Shown piece by piece: positions 53,331 through 62,476 of a stretch of 64,000 bases of DNA. The first letter of the stretch is position 1. Each line of letters opens with the position of its first letter. Origin of the DNA: Terriglobia bacterium (GTDB lineage: Bacteria > Acidobacteriota > UBA6911); NCBI GenBank assembly GCA_020072565.1, contig JAIQGI010000008.1:1-64000 (forward strand). The letters run 5' to 3'. Below the pieces are notes generated by a model that saw only the letters and a program-made list of their open reading frames with translations, was not told the DNA's origin and did not search any database. The translations under genes were made by a program, and so were the position numbers.

Positions 53331-54854
53331 ATGGCTATTATCCTGGATGGATCCTCATTGACCATCGAAAAGCTCGTCCGCACCGCGAGATATGGCGAAG
53401 AGGTCGAACTGGACCAGGCTGCTGTGGAGCGCATCAAGGTCTGCCGGGCGATGCTCGAGGATAAGATTCGTGCCCACGAAATCATGTACGGAGTCAACAC
53501 CGGCATCGGCGAGTTTTCCGAAGTGGTCTTGAACGACGACCAGGTGCAGCAGTTCCAGAAGTACCTGATTTACAACCATGCCGCCGGCATCGGGGAACCG
53601 GCGCCCATCGAATATGTGCGTGGGGCCATGGCCGGCAGGATCAACGTGCATGCTCACGGCAATTCAGGCGGCCGCCCGGAAATCACGATGACGTTGGTGC
53701 AGATGCTCAACCGGGGTGTGACGCCGGTAGTCTGCCAAAAAGGCTCGGTCGGAGCCTGTGGAGATCTTGCGCCCATGGCACAGCTGGCGCTGCTGATGAT
53801 GGGCGAGGGCGAGGCATTCTACCGGGGCGAGCGTCTGCCGGGACGGGCGGCCCTCGAACGCGCCGGCATCGCCGTTCCGGGGCTGCAGGCGCGGGACGGC
53901 CTCGCTACCATCAACGGCTCCAACCTGCTGACCGCGATGAGCGCCATTCATCTGTACGACATCAACCGCTGGCTGAAGCAGGCGGAGATCGCATGCTCGA
54001 TGACGCTGGAAGCGCTCATCGCCAACCTGAAGCCCTACGATGTGAGGCTGCATCAATTGCGCGGCTTCCCCGGGGCGGTGCGAAGTGCCAGGGCCATCAT
54101 GAAGTGCATCCAGGAAAGCGACCTGCTGGCGGGCAGGATCAAGACCAAGGTCCAGGATGCCTACTCCATGAGATCGACCCCCCAGGTGATAGGGGCGGCG
54201 CACGATGCTGTTGCCTATGCGGTCAAGCAGGTCGAGATCGAGCTCAACGGCGTGGGCGACAATCCGATTTTTCTGCCCGAGGCAAAGCTTACCCTGACTG
54301 GGGCCAATTTCCAGGGCACACCGGTTTCACTCCCCATGGATCTGATCGGGGCTGCCGTGACCATGGTCTGTGTGCTCTCGGAACGGCGTCTGAACCGTCT
54401 CACCAACCCGGCGCTGAGCGTAGGCTTGCCGGCATTCCTTTCCAAAGGTGCAGGGATGTTCTCCGGCTATATGCTCAGTCAGTACACGGCCGACTCACTC
54501 ATCGTCGAGCAGCGCATTCTCTCCGCGCCCGCTTCCATCTGTTCGATCCCTGCGGCTGCCGACCAGGAGGATTTCGTCTCCATGGGCATGAACACGGCAA
54601 TAAAAAACGCCCAGATCCTGGACAATGCGTACGGCGTGCTCGGGATCGAGTTCATGGCTGCCTCCCAGGCGCTGGACTTCCGCGAATTCACGCCGGGGCG
54701 CGGTGTCAGGAAGGCTCTGGAGATCGTGCGCCGGCATGTTCCCCACCTCGAGGAAGACCGGCCGCTGTTCCCGGACCACAACACCATGAAAGAACTGGTC
54801 AAGTACTGCGAGATCCTGGAGCAGGTTGAAAAGGAAGTCGGCTCTCTGGAATAG
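53331..54854 (+). CDS. hutH: Histidine ammonia-lyase-like enzyme with Ala-Cys-Gly MIO precursor
   Basis: A 507-residue MIO-family lyase, which removes ammonia from an aromatic amino acid (histidine to urocanate in HutH). ATG 53331 is preferred for its AAGGAAAG site. Key positions coincide with Pseudomonas putida HAL numbering: Y53 (YGVNTGIGEF), H83 (NHAAGIG), the MIO triad A142-C143-G144 (GSVGACGDLAP) and E413 (DQEDFVSM; HAL has E414). The triad carries Cys where Ser is standard; an S143C mutant of the P. putida enzyme is known to form active enzyme. QEDF replaces the usual QEDH. No hutU, hutI or other hut gene is adjacent, so a different substrate is possible. Confidence 0.88.
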   Translation: MAIILDGSSLTIEKLVRTARYGEEVELDQAAVERIKVCRAMLEDKIRAHEIMYGVNTGIGEFSEVVLNDDQVQQFQKYLIYNHAAGIGEPAPIEYVRGAMAGRINVHAHGNSGGRPEITMTLVQMLNRGVTPVVCQKGSVGACGDLAPMAQLALLMMGEGEAFYRGERLPGRAALERAGIAVPGLQARDGLATINGSNLLTAMSAIHLYDINRWLKQAEIACSMTLEALIANLKPYDVRLHQLRGFPGAVRSARAIMKCIQESDLLAGRIKTKVQDAYSMRSTPQVIGAAHDAVAYAVKQVEIELNGVGDNPIFLPEAKLTLTGANFQGTPVSLPMDLIGAAVTMVCVLSERRLNRLTNPALSVGLPAFLSKGAGMFSGYMLSQYTADSLIVEQRILSAPASICSIPAAADQEDFVSMGMNTAIKNAQILDNAYGVLGIEFMAASQALDFREFTPGRGVRKALEIVRRHVPHLEEDRPLFPDHNTMKELVKYCEILEQVEKEVGSLE

Positions 54855-54872
54855 TGCCGCCCTGGGTAGGTA

Positions 54873-54913
54873 ACCGCGAAAAACATGAAGACGGTCCTCG
54901 TGTTTTTCGTGGT
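54873..54913 (+). terminator. CACGAA-type hairpin after the lyase gene
   Basis: ACCGCGAAAAACATGA (54873-54888) pairs with TCGTGTTTTTCGTGGT (54898-54913) with two G-T pairs, loop 9 nt. It lies 18 bases after the lyase stop. Because it overlaps an in-frame ATG at 54885, the next gene is annotated from 55014. Confidence 0.65.
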
Positions 54914-55013
54914 GGTTTCCCGCGGACTATGTTTGACCGATCAGCTTTTCCGCCTCTTCACTGAACACCCGCCTTCGAGTTGTCCTCGAGGTGGGCTGCT
55001 GCGAGGTCTTTGT

Positions 55014-56450
55014 ATGGCACAGCGGGGACGGATCGGACTGAGGTTCTGGATGCTGCGCGCCGTCGCGGAGTGCACGCGGGCCGCCCGCGACTTTGATGCG
55101 GGCGCCGTTCATGACCTGCGTGTCGCGCTGCGCCGCTGCCGCTCCATGGCCGATGGATTCATGACATTTGATCCCCACCCCGGTTGGAGAGAAATGAAGA
55201 AGGAGGGCAAGCGGCTCTTCAACCGGCTGGGAGACTTGCGTGACACTCATGTGATGATCGACTGGGTGCAACGTCTCGGCGCCGCCGGGGATGCGGCCGC
55301 CGCCATGCTCACCGGCTATTTGACGACCCAGGAGCAGCGCCTGAGAGAACTTGCACTCGACGCCCTTCAGGAATTCGACGCCAGGAAATGGCTGTCGTGG
55401 AGCAGCCAGTTGAGCGTCCGGGCAGCACGTATTCCGGCAGCGAGCCTTGCTTTTAAGCACTTGGCGCTTGAACGCTGGCAGGAGGCCCATGAACTTCATC
55501 GCCTGGCTCTGCGCAACCGGAGCCAGGTCGCCTTCCACAGGCTTCGAATCGGGCTGAAGAGGTTCCGTTACACCGTCGAGAACTTTCTGCCGAACCGCCA
55601 GAATGAATGGGATGCAGACCTGAGAGATCTCCAGGATCTGCTGGGTGAAACCCACGATCTCTACGTTCTCTGGCGCACGGCACTGAAAATCGGAGCGCTC
55701 AAAGACAGCGAGGTGCGCCAACGCTGGCGCGATCGGATCGTCCAGGAGCGGGGCCAGCGCCTGACTCTCTATCGCCAGAAGATGTGCGGCCGGGGATCGT
55801 TGTGGTGGGCTTGGCGGGCCGGGCTGCCGGCCGGAGGTGATGTAACTCTATCCGCCATGGCCGGAATCGAGCAATGGGCGGCCTATCGCGATCCCGATAT
55901 CACGCATGCGCGACATGTTGCCATGCTGGCATTGCAGCTGTTCGCAGGGCTGGCAGGCGATATGCTCCCTGGCGGGATGAGCGCAGAGGTTGCCCGCTCC
56001 ATCCTGCAGGCGGCGGCGCTCATGCATGACGTCGGTCGCGCCCAGGCCACCAGGAAACATCACCGGATCTCCGGCCGCATGATTCGCAAGCTCGATCCAC
56101 CGCTCGGAATGGATCCGAAATATTTCCCATTGGCGGCTCTGGTGGCCCGCTATCACCGCGGCGCCCTTCCTCGACTCGCCCACAAACGTCTGGCCGGGCT
56201 CCCGGACGAGCAGCGCAGGTTGGTCATGTTCCTGGCCGGAATCCTGCGCCTTGCGAACGCCTTTGACCTGGCTCACGACCGGCGCATCCGCCATTTGGAA
56301 ACACAGCGAAGCTCCGAAGTGCTCCTGATCCGTGCACACGGCTACTCCGCGCGCGATCCGCTCGCTCCGAAGCTGGCCTGCGCCAGACACCTCCTGGAAG
56401 TGGTCTGCGGCATGCCCGTGTGGTTCGACGAAGGAGCGGCGTCCGGTTAG
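55014..56450 (+). CDS. CHAD domain fused to a Ppx/GppA-type HD domain
   Basis: A 478-residue cytosolic protein. Residues about 10-265 are a CHAD domain, a helical bundle with two His-containing basic motifs (HDLRVALRRCRSMADGF and HRLRIGLKRFRYTVENF), known to bind polyphosphate. Residues about 290-460 resemble the C-terminal HD domain of exopolyphosphatase/GppA enzymes (LMHDVGRAQATRKHHRISG; VMFLAGILRLANAFDLAHD). CHAD proteins usually stand alone or with CYTH; joining to an HD domain suggests a polyphosphate- or nucleotide-processing role, but the N-terminal Ppx/GppA phosphatase half is missing. ATG 55014 is preferred because the upstream frame crosses a terminator. Gene follows the lyase by 159 bp. 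Confidence 0.85.
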   Translation: MAQRGRIGLRFWMLRAVAECTRAARDFDAGAVHDLRVALRRCRSMADGFMTFDPHPGWREMKKEGKRLFNRLGDLRDTHVMIDWVQRLGAAGDAAAAMLTGYLTTQEQRLRELALDALQEFDARKWLSWSSQLSVRAARIPAASLAFKHLALERWQEAHELHRLALRNRSQVAFHRLRIGLKRFRYTVENFLPNRQNEWDADLRDLQDLLGETHDLYVLWRTALKIGALKDSEVRQRWRDRIVQERGQRLTLYRQKMCGRGSLWWAWRAGLPAGGDVTLSAMAGIEQWAAYRDPDITHARHVAMLALQLFAGLAGDMLPGGMSAEVARSILQAAALMHDVGRAQATRKHHRISGRMIRKLDPPLGMDPKYFPLAALVARYHRGALPRLAHKRLAGLPDEQRRLVMFLAGILRLANAFDLAHDRRIRHLETQRSSEVLLIRAHGYSARDPLAPKLACARHLLEVVCGMPVWFDEGAASG

Positions 56451-56604
56451 ATCCCGAAGCGCATCTGTCGTATGACCAGATCGCACAAGGCTTGCATAGC
56501 GCGGCGGATCGGGCAATACTCAAGCCGCCGGCCGAGTATCTGCCGAACGCCCACTTAGCGAGGCGGAGCCGTCGGGGGAATCATTGCCGGCAAGGAGATA
56601 GCCT

Positions 56605-57201
56605 GTGCTGAAGCGACGATGGCTTTTGTTTTTCCTGGGTCTTGGTCTGCTTTCCTTCAAGGTCCTGGCGGGAGTGAGTTCCCCGCATGCGCGCGCCTCG
56701 GAACCACCCAGCCGTCAAATAATCCTGGCGCCGTATGTTCCGACTCCTCAGGATGTAGTGGAGAGGATGCTGAAGCTCGCGGAGGTAAAAGCCGGCGACA
56801 CCGTCTACGATATCGGCTGCGGTGACGGCCGGATTGTCATCACGGCAGCCAAGGAATATGGCGCGCACGCAGTGGGCATCGATATTGACCCGCAGCGCAT
56901 TCGCGAGTCGAAGGCGAACGCCAAGAAGGCTGGAGTGGAAGAGCTGGTCCAGTTCATCCAGCAGGACGCGACGACGGCGGACTACTCCAAGGCTACCGTG
57001 GTCACGCTTTACCTTCTGCCCTTGTCGAACACGCGCCTGCGGCCGATCCTGACCAAGCAGCTCAAACCCGGTGCGCGCATCGTCTCACACATGTTCGACA
57101 TGGATGACTGGGAGCCGCTCAAGGTCGACCAATTCAAGGATCGCTCGGGCAGGGACCGGACGTTGTATCTTTGGAAGGCCGACGGTAAGATCCGAAACTA
57201 G
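56605..57201 (+). CDS. Membrane-anchored or exported SAM-dependent methyltransferase (FAM173-like)
   Basis: A 198-residue protein from GTG 56605 (AAGGAG upstream). An N-terminal hydrophobic segment (WLLFFLGLGLLSFKVLAG) could be a signal or anchor. Then YVPTPQDVVERMLKLAEVKA leads into the Rossmann methyltransferase motif I (VYDIGCGDGRIVI) and acidic motif (AVGIDIDPQRIRESKA), with YLLPLSNTRLRPIL later. The pattern PTPxxVVxxML plus D-GCGDGR resembles the FAM173/ATPSCKMT lysine-methyltransferase group. A methyltransferase beyond the membrane would lack SAM, so cytosolic anchoring is more likely. Target unknown. Confidence 0.8.
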   Translation: MLKRRWLLFFLGLGLLSFKVLAGVSSPHARASEPPSRQIILAPYVPTPQDVVERMLKLAEVKAGDTVYDIGCGDGRIVITAAKEYGAHAVGIDIDPQRIRESKANAKKAGVEELVQFIQQDATTADYSKATVVTLYLLPLSNTRLRPILTKQLKPGARIVSHMFDMDDWEPLKVDQFKDRSGRDRTLYLWKADGKIRN

Positions 57202-57314
57202 CCTGCTGAGGAATTCGGCGGCCGGCACTGCAATATGCGATTCGACTCGTCTCGATCCGCCCTGAACAATGCCATCCGCATCCGTGCCTGCCGCGGAATC
57301 CCTGGGGCGTGTTT

Positions 57315-57722
57315 TCAGGCGGCTCGGGACGGTCTCGACAAAACCGAACGCTGCGCGGCGGACCGGATATCCTTGAGCAGCGCAGAGATCTCGTTCGAGG
57401 ATTGAGTCAGATTCTGCTGGATAACGTCCGTCGTTTGACCGAGCCGTTTCAGAGCGTCATTGATGACCACTTCAGCCTTGGCTTTCTGTTCGCTGCCGAG
57501 CCGCACGAGCTCATGCACAAGCCGGTCGACTTCTTCCGTCCGCTTCCGGAGCGTCGACAATGCGCTCTGAAGGTCGCCGAGTGTTTTGCTTACCTTGGCG
57601 CCTGCCTCGCCTAGAAAGCTGCGGGCCCCCGCCGCAGATTTGGCGTACCGCAGCCAGACCAGCGCTGCAGCCGCGGTACCTCCCGTTGCCAGACAGATCG
57701 CTTTCTGCTTCCTTGAAACCAT
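57315..57722 (-). CDS. Small membrane-anchored coiled-coil protein
   Basis: A 135-residue protein: short hydrophobic N-terminal segment (ICLATGGTAAAALVWLRYA) then a helical coiled coil with heptad-like spacing (VSKTLGDLQSALSTLRKRTE; DALKRLGQTTDVIQQNLTQS). Resembles DUF948/YtxH-like proteins in layout, a weak match. ATG 57722 is preferred over 57728 because its spacing from AAGGA is better. It is divergent from the permease gene and close to nothing functionally clear. Function unknown. Confidence 0.7.
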   Translation of the reverse strand: MVSRKQKAICLATGGTAAAALVWLRYAKSAAGARSFLGEAGAKVSKTLGDLQSALSTLRKRTEEVDRLVHELVRLGSEQKAKAEVVINDALKRLGQTTDVIQQNLTQSSNEISALLKDIRSAAQRSVLSRPSRAA

Positions 57723-57863
57723 ACGCATCTTCCTTTCCTTTTACCCACTCACTACATATTATAGACCCCGCCCGAACGCAGTGGGAGAATCCCGGTACCG
57801 GCAAGAGCGGGGATGAATGGCAGTGGCAGGCCTTACTGTTCACGTTGAGATTTAGGAGACGCG

Positions 57864-59228
57864 ATGATTTCAGTGAATAAGGGTGCGGCTTTCTCGGGTC
57901 AGGTGGCCAGGAAGATCGGTCCGTTTACCGCCACCAGCATCGTTGTGGCCAACATGATCGGTGCCGGCATTTTCACCACCTCGGGGATCGTGGCCGCACA
58001 GGTCCCCGGAGCCGGATGGGTCCTGGGCTGCTGGATCTTCGGCGGATTCATCGCTCTTTCGGGCGCTCTTTGTTATGCCGAGTTGGCAACGCGGATGCCC
58101 GAAGAGGGGGGCGAATATGTCTATCTCAAAAAGTTGTACCACCCGGCGCTGGGATTTCTGACCGGCTGGACCAGCTTTCTAGCCGGTTTTTCTGCGCCCA
58201 TCGCCGCTTCCGCCCTCGGTTTCTCGGCGTATGTTTTCAGCGGGGCCCAAAGTCGGCTGCCTGCGCTGTCGGACGCGGAATTGTCGCTCATCAAAAAGGG
58301 GAGCGCCATCCTCATCATCCTGGCGCTCACGGGTGTGCACTATCTCGGTGTTCGCTTCGGATCAGCCGTTCAGAATGTGCTGACGAGCCTCAAAATCGCC
58401 ATCGTCCTCGGCCTCGCCTCTTTTGGATTGATCATGGTGTGGTCGCATGGGCCGGCGTTGACTCTCAGCAACGGCGACCCGCCCGGCGGAATCGCATTCG
58501 GGACGGCGATGATGCTGGTGATGTTCGCCTACAGCGGATGGAACGCCAGTGCCTACATCGCCGGCGAGCTGAAGGAGCCGCGGCGATCCTTGCCCCTTTC
58601 TCTGCTGGTCGGCACGGGGATCGTGATTGTTCTGTACCTTGCGGTCAACCTCTTTATTCTGCAGTCGGTGCCCTATCAGGAGCTGAAGGGCATGGAAGAA
58701 GTCGTTAAGGAAGCCTCCGTCAGGGCCTTCGGGAGTTGGGCGGGCAACATTTTGGGGCTGCTCGTGGGCCTGGCACTCCTTTCCTCCTTGAGCGCCTATA
58801 TCATCCTCGGGCCGCGTGTCTATTACGCGATGGCCCAGGATCGGCTCTTCCTGCCGCTGGCTGCCAAGGTGCATCCGCGCTATGGCGTGCCCGGCATTTC
58901 CATTCTGATACAGGGACTGATCGCCATTTTCATGGTGGTCACCGGGACTCTCGAGCAGATCATGTATTACGTCGGCTTCGCCCTGGGTGTGTTCCCCTGG
59001 CTGGCGGTCGTGGGCCTTTTCCTGGCGCGAAAGAAAGGCATCGGAGATACATCGGCCGCAAGAGTGTGGGGATATCCGGTAGTTCCCGTGTTCTACTTGA
59101 TCAGCAGCCTGGGGCTCATGATCGTTGCTTTTACCAACCGGCCCTTCGCGTCAACGGTGGCACTGATCACCATAGCTTTGGGTGTCCCCTGCTATTACCT
59201 CTGGGTGAAGGGAATCAAGGCCGAATAA
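57864..59228 (+). CDS. APC-family amino acid permease
   Basis: A 454-residue inner-membrane transporter with 12 predicted helices. The family signature at helix 1, IVVANMIGAGIFTTSGIVAA, and CYAELATRMPEEGGEYVYLK in helices 2-3 are typical of the LAT/AdiC-like APC superfamily; FAYSGWNASAYIAGELKEPR marks helix 6. The start ATG 57864 has GGAGA upstream. Substrate likely amino acid or polyamine; with a histidine lyase, threonine aldolase and tryptophanase in the same window, an amino-acid uptake role is sensible. No adjacent antiporter partner. Confidence 0.93.
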   Translation: MISVNKGAAFSGQVARKIGPFTATSIVVANMIGAGIFTTSGIVAAQVPGAGWVLGCWIFGGFIALSGALCYAELATRMPEEGGEYVYLKKLYHPALGFLTGWTSFLAGFSAPIAASALGFSAYVFSGAQSRLPALSDAELSLIKKGSAILIILALTGVHYLGVRFGSAVQNVLTSLKIAIVLGLASFGLIMVWSHGPALTLSNGDPPGGIAFGTAMMLVMFAYSGWNASAYIAGELKEPRRSLPLSLLVGTGIVIVLYLAVNLFILQSVPYQELKGMEEVVKEASVRAFGSWAGNILGLLVGLALLSSLSAYIILGPRVYYAMAQDRLFLPLAAKVHPRYGVPGISILIQGLIAIFMVVTGTLEQIMYYVGFALGVFPWLAVVGLFLARKKGIGDTSAARVWGYPVVPVFYLISSLGLMIVAFTNRPFASTVALITIALGVPCYYLWVKGIKAE

Positions 59229-59263
59229 CGATCCGCGCCGGCAATCCATGGTGTTTTCGATCG

Positions 59264-62227
59264 TCAATCCGCATGTAACAGGGTATTCATCAACTGCGTG
59301 GCCGCTACGATTTCGGGCGCTCCTTCATCGGCCGTGGCCCATTGGGTGCGAAACAGCCTGAGCTCATCCCGTGCTTCCACCTTTCTCCCGATTCTGAGCA
59401 GCAGCCGGGCCAGATGAAAGTGCGTGAGCGCGAATTGGGGGTTGTAGGAGAGCGCGTTCCGGTAGGATTGTTCGGCATTTTGTGGGGAACTCAGCTTTTC
59501 GTAAATCTGGCCGACGCTGTCCATCATGAACGCATAATCGTAGGGCGTGCTCCAGTAGCCGAGTTTCTCCTTCACATACTCCAGATCGCTGATGGCTTGG
59601 AGAGCCTCATCCCGCTTCCCTTCGTCGGACCTGACACTGGCAAGGAGATGCAGGTAGTGCTTGTAGATGGGCTTGAAGTTCCGATCGTTGATGGAACTGG
59701 CATCCAGCATCCGGCGCAGGCGGGCCAGCGCCGCCTGGGCGCCAGGCATGTTCCTGCGCGCAAGCTCGATCAGCCCCTTGAGCCACACGAGTTCGTCGTT
59801 CGGCGGGTCGCTGCTCAATCCGTCGTCGAGCAGCAGAAGCCCCTGTTCACAGGCCTGCAGTGCGGGAGCCAGTTCGCCCATGCGATAGCGGAAGAACGAC
59901 TGGACGGCGAGGAAGCGGGCCCTTTCCACCGGGTCGGCGAAATTCTGGCTCAGCAGCACATCGAGCTTTTTCTGCGCAGCGCGGTTGCGGCCGCGCAGGA
60001 TGTCCAGGAAGACCAGGGTGCGCTTGACGTAGTACAGGCTTGATCCGATCTTCTCCGCTTCCTTCGCGGCCTTATTCTTCATTTCCTCGGCCTTGTCGTA
60101 GTTACCTGCCATCATATAGACATCGCCGAGACTGTCGTAGGCATTGATGCCGGGATCGATCTTGAGATATTGGGTCAAAGCCTGGAGTGCGCGCGCATGG
60201 TCCCCTTTCCACGAATAGCACAATCCCAAATGGTTATAGGCCTTGAAGTAGGTGTCATCGAGAGCCAGCGCCTCCAAGTACTTGTTGATTGCCTCCTCGA
60301 CGTCGGCAGTGTGGAAGTAGGATTCCGCCAGCTCGTATCTGTATTCCACCCGGTGCGGCTGGCGGCCGACGAGCTTTTCCAGCTCCGCGCGCTCCTCGAA
60401 GATTTTGCCGGAAACCCGAGCGAGCAGGGCGTCGATGCGCAGCCGATCCAGGTCCGTCAGGGAGCCGGACTGCTCGCGGGCAGCCTGGATTTCCCACTGA
60501 GCCGTATTCCACTGATTCTGGAACACTCGCACCTCGGCAAGGCCCAGGCGCGCCAGGGCAAAGGTAGGATCGATCCCGAGCGCTGCGCGGAACTCATTCT
60601 CCGCCGATGCCGGATCGAGATGGTCCCATGCCAGCGCCCCTTTCCAATAGTGGCGCAGGGCGTCGAGCATGTGTGAGAGCAGCAGCACGGCCGGCCGGTA
60701 GTTTTGCGGGTTAGCCTCTATCCCGGCTTCCAACCGGGCGTCATAGGATTTCAGGATTTGCCCGACCAGGTCATCTACTCCCTTGGTGATCAGCGGGTCG
60801 ACACCCCGATAGCGGTTGGTGAAAGATTCGGACCGGCCGCGGTTCGTGAGGTTCACTCGCAGCTCAATCGCTCCCATGGATTGGCGGATCTCGCCCGACA
60901 CCGAAAGAGCAGGATCGCGAACCGACTCGGACCGGGTCAAAAACTTCTGCACGACTCCAGGGCTGCCGCGTTTCTCGGGCTGCCCCTTGAGCGCGGCTTT
61001 CTCCAGCCTCAGCACCTGCTCGAACTCGCGCTGATCGTAGACCGAAATCTCCTCAAACTGGGAGAGGGTCCTCTTAACGGCAAATTCGACCAGGCCGGGA
61101 CTCAGCAGTTCGGGATCGACCCGGAACTCCTTGATTACGATGCACGGGAAGTAGTTGGTGTTGACAGTAAACAGCAGGTATCCGGCCGTCGCCGCGAGCA
61201 CGGCCGCCCCCGTCCAGAAGGCTACGCGCAGGGCGCGCCGCGGCTTGCGCGGTGCCGCCAGCCCGACCTCGGATTGCCCGACCGACGGGTCCCCGGCGTG
61301 CGTGCGCGGGACATCCGCACGCTTGGGCGCTGCTGCCACACTCGCGGTGAAGATTCCGGAGTCCCTCTCGAGCTTCAGGTTTCTGAGATCGGAGCGCAGG
61401 CCGGCCGCACTCTGATAACGTGCCTCGAGCGCTTTTTCCAACGCCTTCTGGATCACCCCCTCCAATGCGGGAGGCAGGGCCGGATTCCAGACACGTGGGG
61501 CGATCGGGGTACGATTCAGAATCGCCTCGAAGATGACGCCGCACGTCGGACCCTCGAACGGTGGACGCCCCGCTGCCATTTCGTAGAGCACGACGCCCAG
61601 CGAGAAGAGATCACTGCGCGCGTCGGTCTCCTCCCCGCGCACTTGTTCCGGAGACATATAGGCTGCGGTCCCGACCGGCATTCCGGGTGTGGTCAAAAGC
61701 GCTTCTTCAGGCTGTGGCGTGCGTTCCGGTGCCGCCCCTGTGCGATGTTGATCGGGCATGCCTACCTTGGCGAGGCCGAAATCCAAAACCTTGACCTGTC
61801 CCTGGGCGGTCACGAAGATATTGGCCGGCTTGATATCCCGATGGACGATCCCTTTGGCGTGAGCGGCGTTCAGGGCGTCGGCGATCTGAATCCCGATCTC
61901 GAGGATGGAGTCGACGCCCAGCGGTTCTCCCGCGATGATGTGATCGAGCGAACGGCCCTCGAGGAGCTCCATGACCATGAAGGGATAGCCCCCCTCATCA
62001 CAGATGTCGTAGAGCGTGCAGATGTGCGGGTGATTCAAGGCCGACACGGCGAGAGCCTCGCGCTGAAAGCGCTTCAGCGCCTGCTCGTCTCCCGCAAGCT
62101 CTTTGGGCAGAAACTTGCATGCGACGGTTCGCCCGAGCCTGATGTCTTCGGCCCGGTAGACGACGCCCATGCCGCCGCCTCCCAGCTTCTCGACGATTCT
62201 GTAATGAGAGATGGTCTTGCCTATCAC
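59264..62227 (-). CDS. Membrane Ser/Thr protein kinase with TPR-rich periplasmic or cytosolic tail
   Basis: A 987-residue protein. Residues 1-280 are a Hanks-type kinase: glycine loop [12 protein letters not shown]38 ([10 protein letters not shown]), [22 protein letters not shown] and [21 protein letters not shown] linker follows and a transmembrane helix near 340-365 ([20 protein letters not shown]). Beyond lies a region (370-520) and an array of TPR-like helices (about 560-980; e.g. [40 protein letters not shown]). The domain order kinase-TM-TPR is characteristic of Acidobacteria. Substrates unknown. All catalytic residues are present. It is convergent with the permease gene (35 bp). Confidence 0.93.
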   Translation of the reverse strand: MIGKTISHYRIVEKLGGGGMGVVYRAEDIRLGRTVACKFLPKELAGDEQALKRFQREALAVSALNHPHICTLYDICDEGGYPFMVMELLEGRSLDHIIAGEPLGVDSILEIGIQIADALNAAHAKGIVHRDIKPANIFVTAQGQVKVLDFGLAKVGMPDQHRTGAAPERTPQPEEALLTTPGMPVGTAAYMSPEQVRGEETDARSDLFSLGVVLYEMAAGRPPFEGPTCGVIFEAILNRTPIAPRVWNPALPPALEGVIQKALEKALEARYQSAAGLRSDLRNLKLERDSGIFTASVAAAPKRADVPRTHAGDPSVGQSEVGLAAPRKPRRALRVAFWTGAAVLAATAGYLLFTVNTNYFPCIVIKEFRVDPELLSPGLVEFAVKRTLSQFEEISVYDQREFEQVLRLEKAALKGQPEKRGSPGVVQKFLTRSESVRDPALSVSGEIRQSMGAIELRVNLTNRGRSESFTNRYRGVDPLITKGVDDLVGQILKSYDARLEAGIEANPQNYRPAVLLLSHMLDALRHYWKGALAWDHLDPASAENEFRAALGIDPTFALARLGLAEVRVFQNQWNTAQWEIQAAREQSGSLTDLDRLRIDALLARVSGKIFEERAELEKLVGRQPHRVEYRYELAESYFHTADVEEAINKYLEALALDDTYFKAYNHLGLCYSWKGDHARALQALTQYLKIDPGINAYDSLGDVYMMAGNYDKAEEMKNKAAKEAEKIGSSLYYVKRTLVFLDILRGRNRAAQKKLDVLLSQNFADPVERARFLAVQSFFRYRMGELAPALQACEQGLLLLDDGLSSDPPNDELVWLKGLIELARRNMPGAQAALARLRRMLDASSINDRNFKPIYKHYLHLLASVRSDEGKRDEALQAISDLEYVKEKLGYWSTPYDYAFMMDSVGQIYEKLSSPQNAEQSYRNALSYNPQFALTHFHLARLLLRIGRKVEARDELRLFRTQWATADEGAPEIVAATQLMNTLLHAD

Positions 62228-62422
62228 GCTCTCCCTCCGGACGTTCCGGCGAGAACGATCTTACGGTTACAGGCCCCTGAAAACAATGGGAAAGCGCCCT
62301 GCCGGCACATCCTCAGAATTCTGTAATCTTCGGCGGGCTGGTGATCCGGGTCTTGCATCCGCGTCCCAAAAATACGTGGCCGTACTTGTGCACCACAGTG
62401 CTTAGTGGATTTGTCTGACTCC

Positions 62423-62431
62423 TGATAAAAT
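62423..62431 (+). promoter_or_regulatory. Extended -10 promoter element for tnaA
   Basis: TGATAAAAT (TGn plus TAAAAT) lies 45 bases before the tnaA ATG at 62477. No good -35 at standard spacing. No TnaC-like leader peptide with the Trp codon arrangement was seen in the 249 bp upstream. Confidence 0.45.
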
Positions 62432-62476
62432 GAGCGAGCTTTCCTGATCCCCCGTGCCGCACAATAAGGAGCGAGT

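Noticed and set aside
54885-55013. Earlier start for the CHAD-HD protein
   Set aside because: The ATG at 54885 lies inside a hairpin that resembles a terminator, and the extra residues are not conserved in character.
60704-62326. A 540-codon plus-strand frame over the kinase gene
   Set aside because: Antisense to a clear Ser/Thr kinase-TPR gene; no recognisable domain and no ribosome site.
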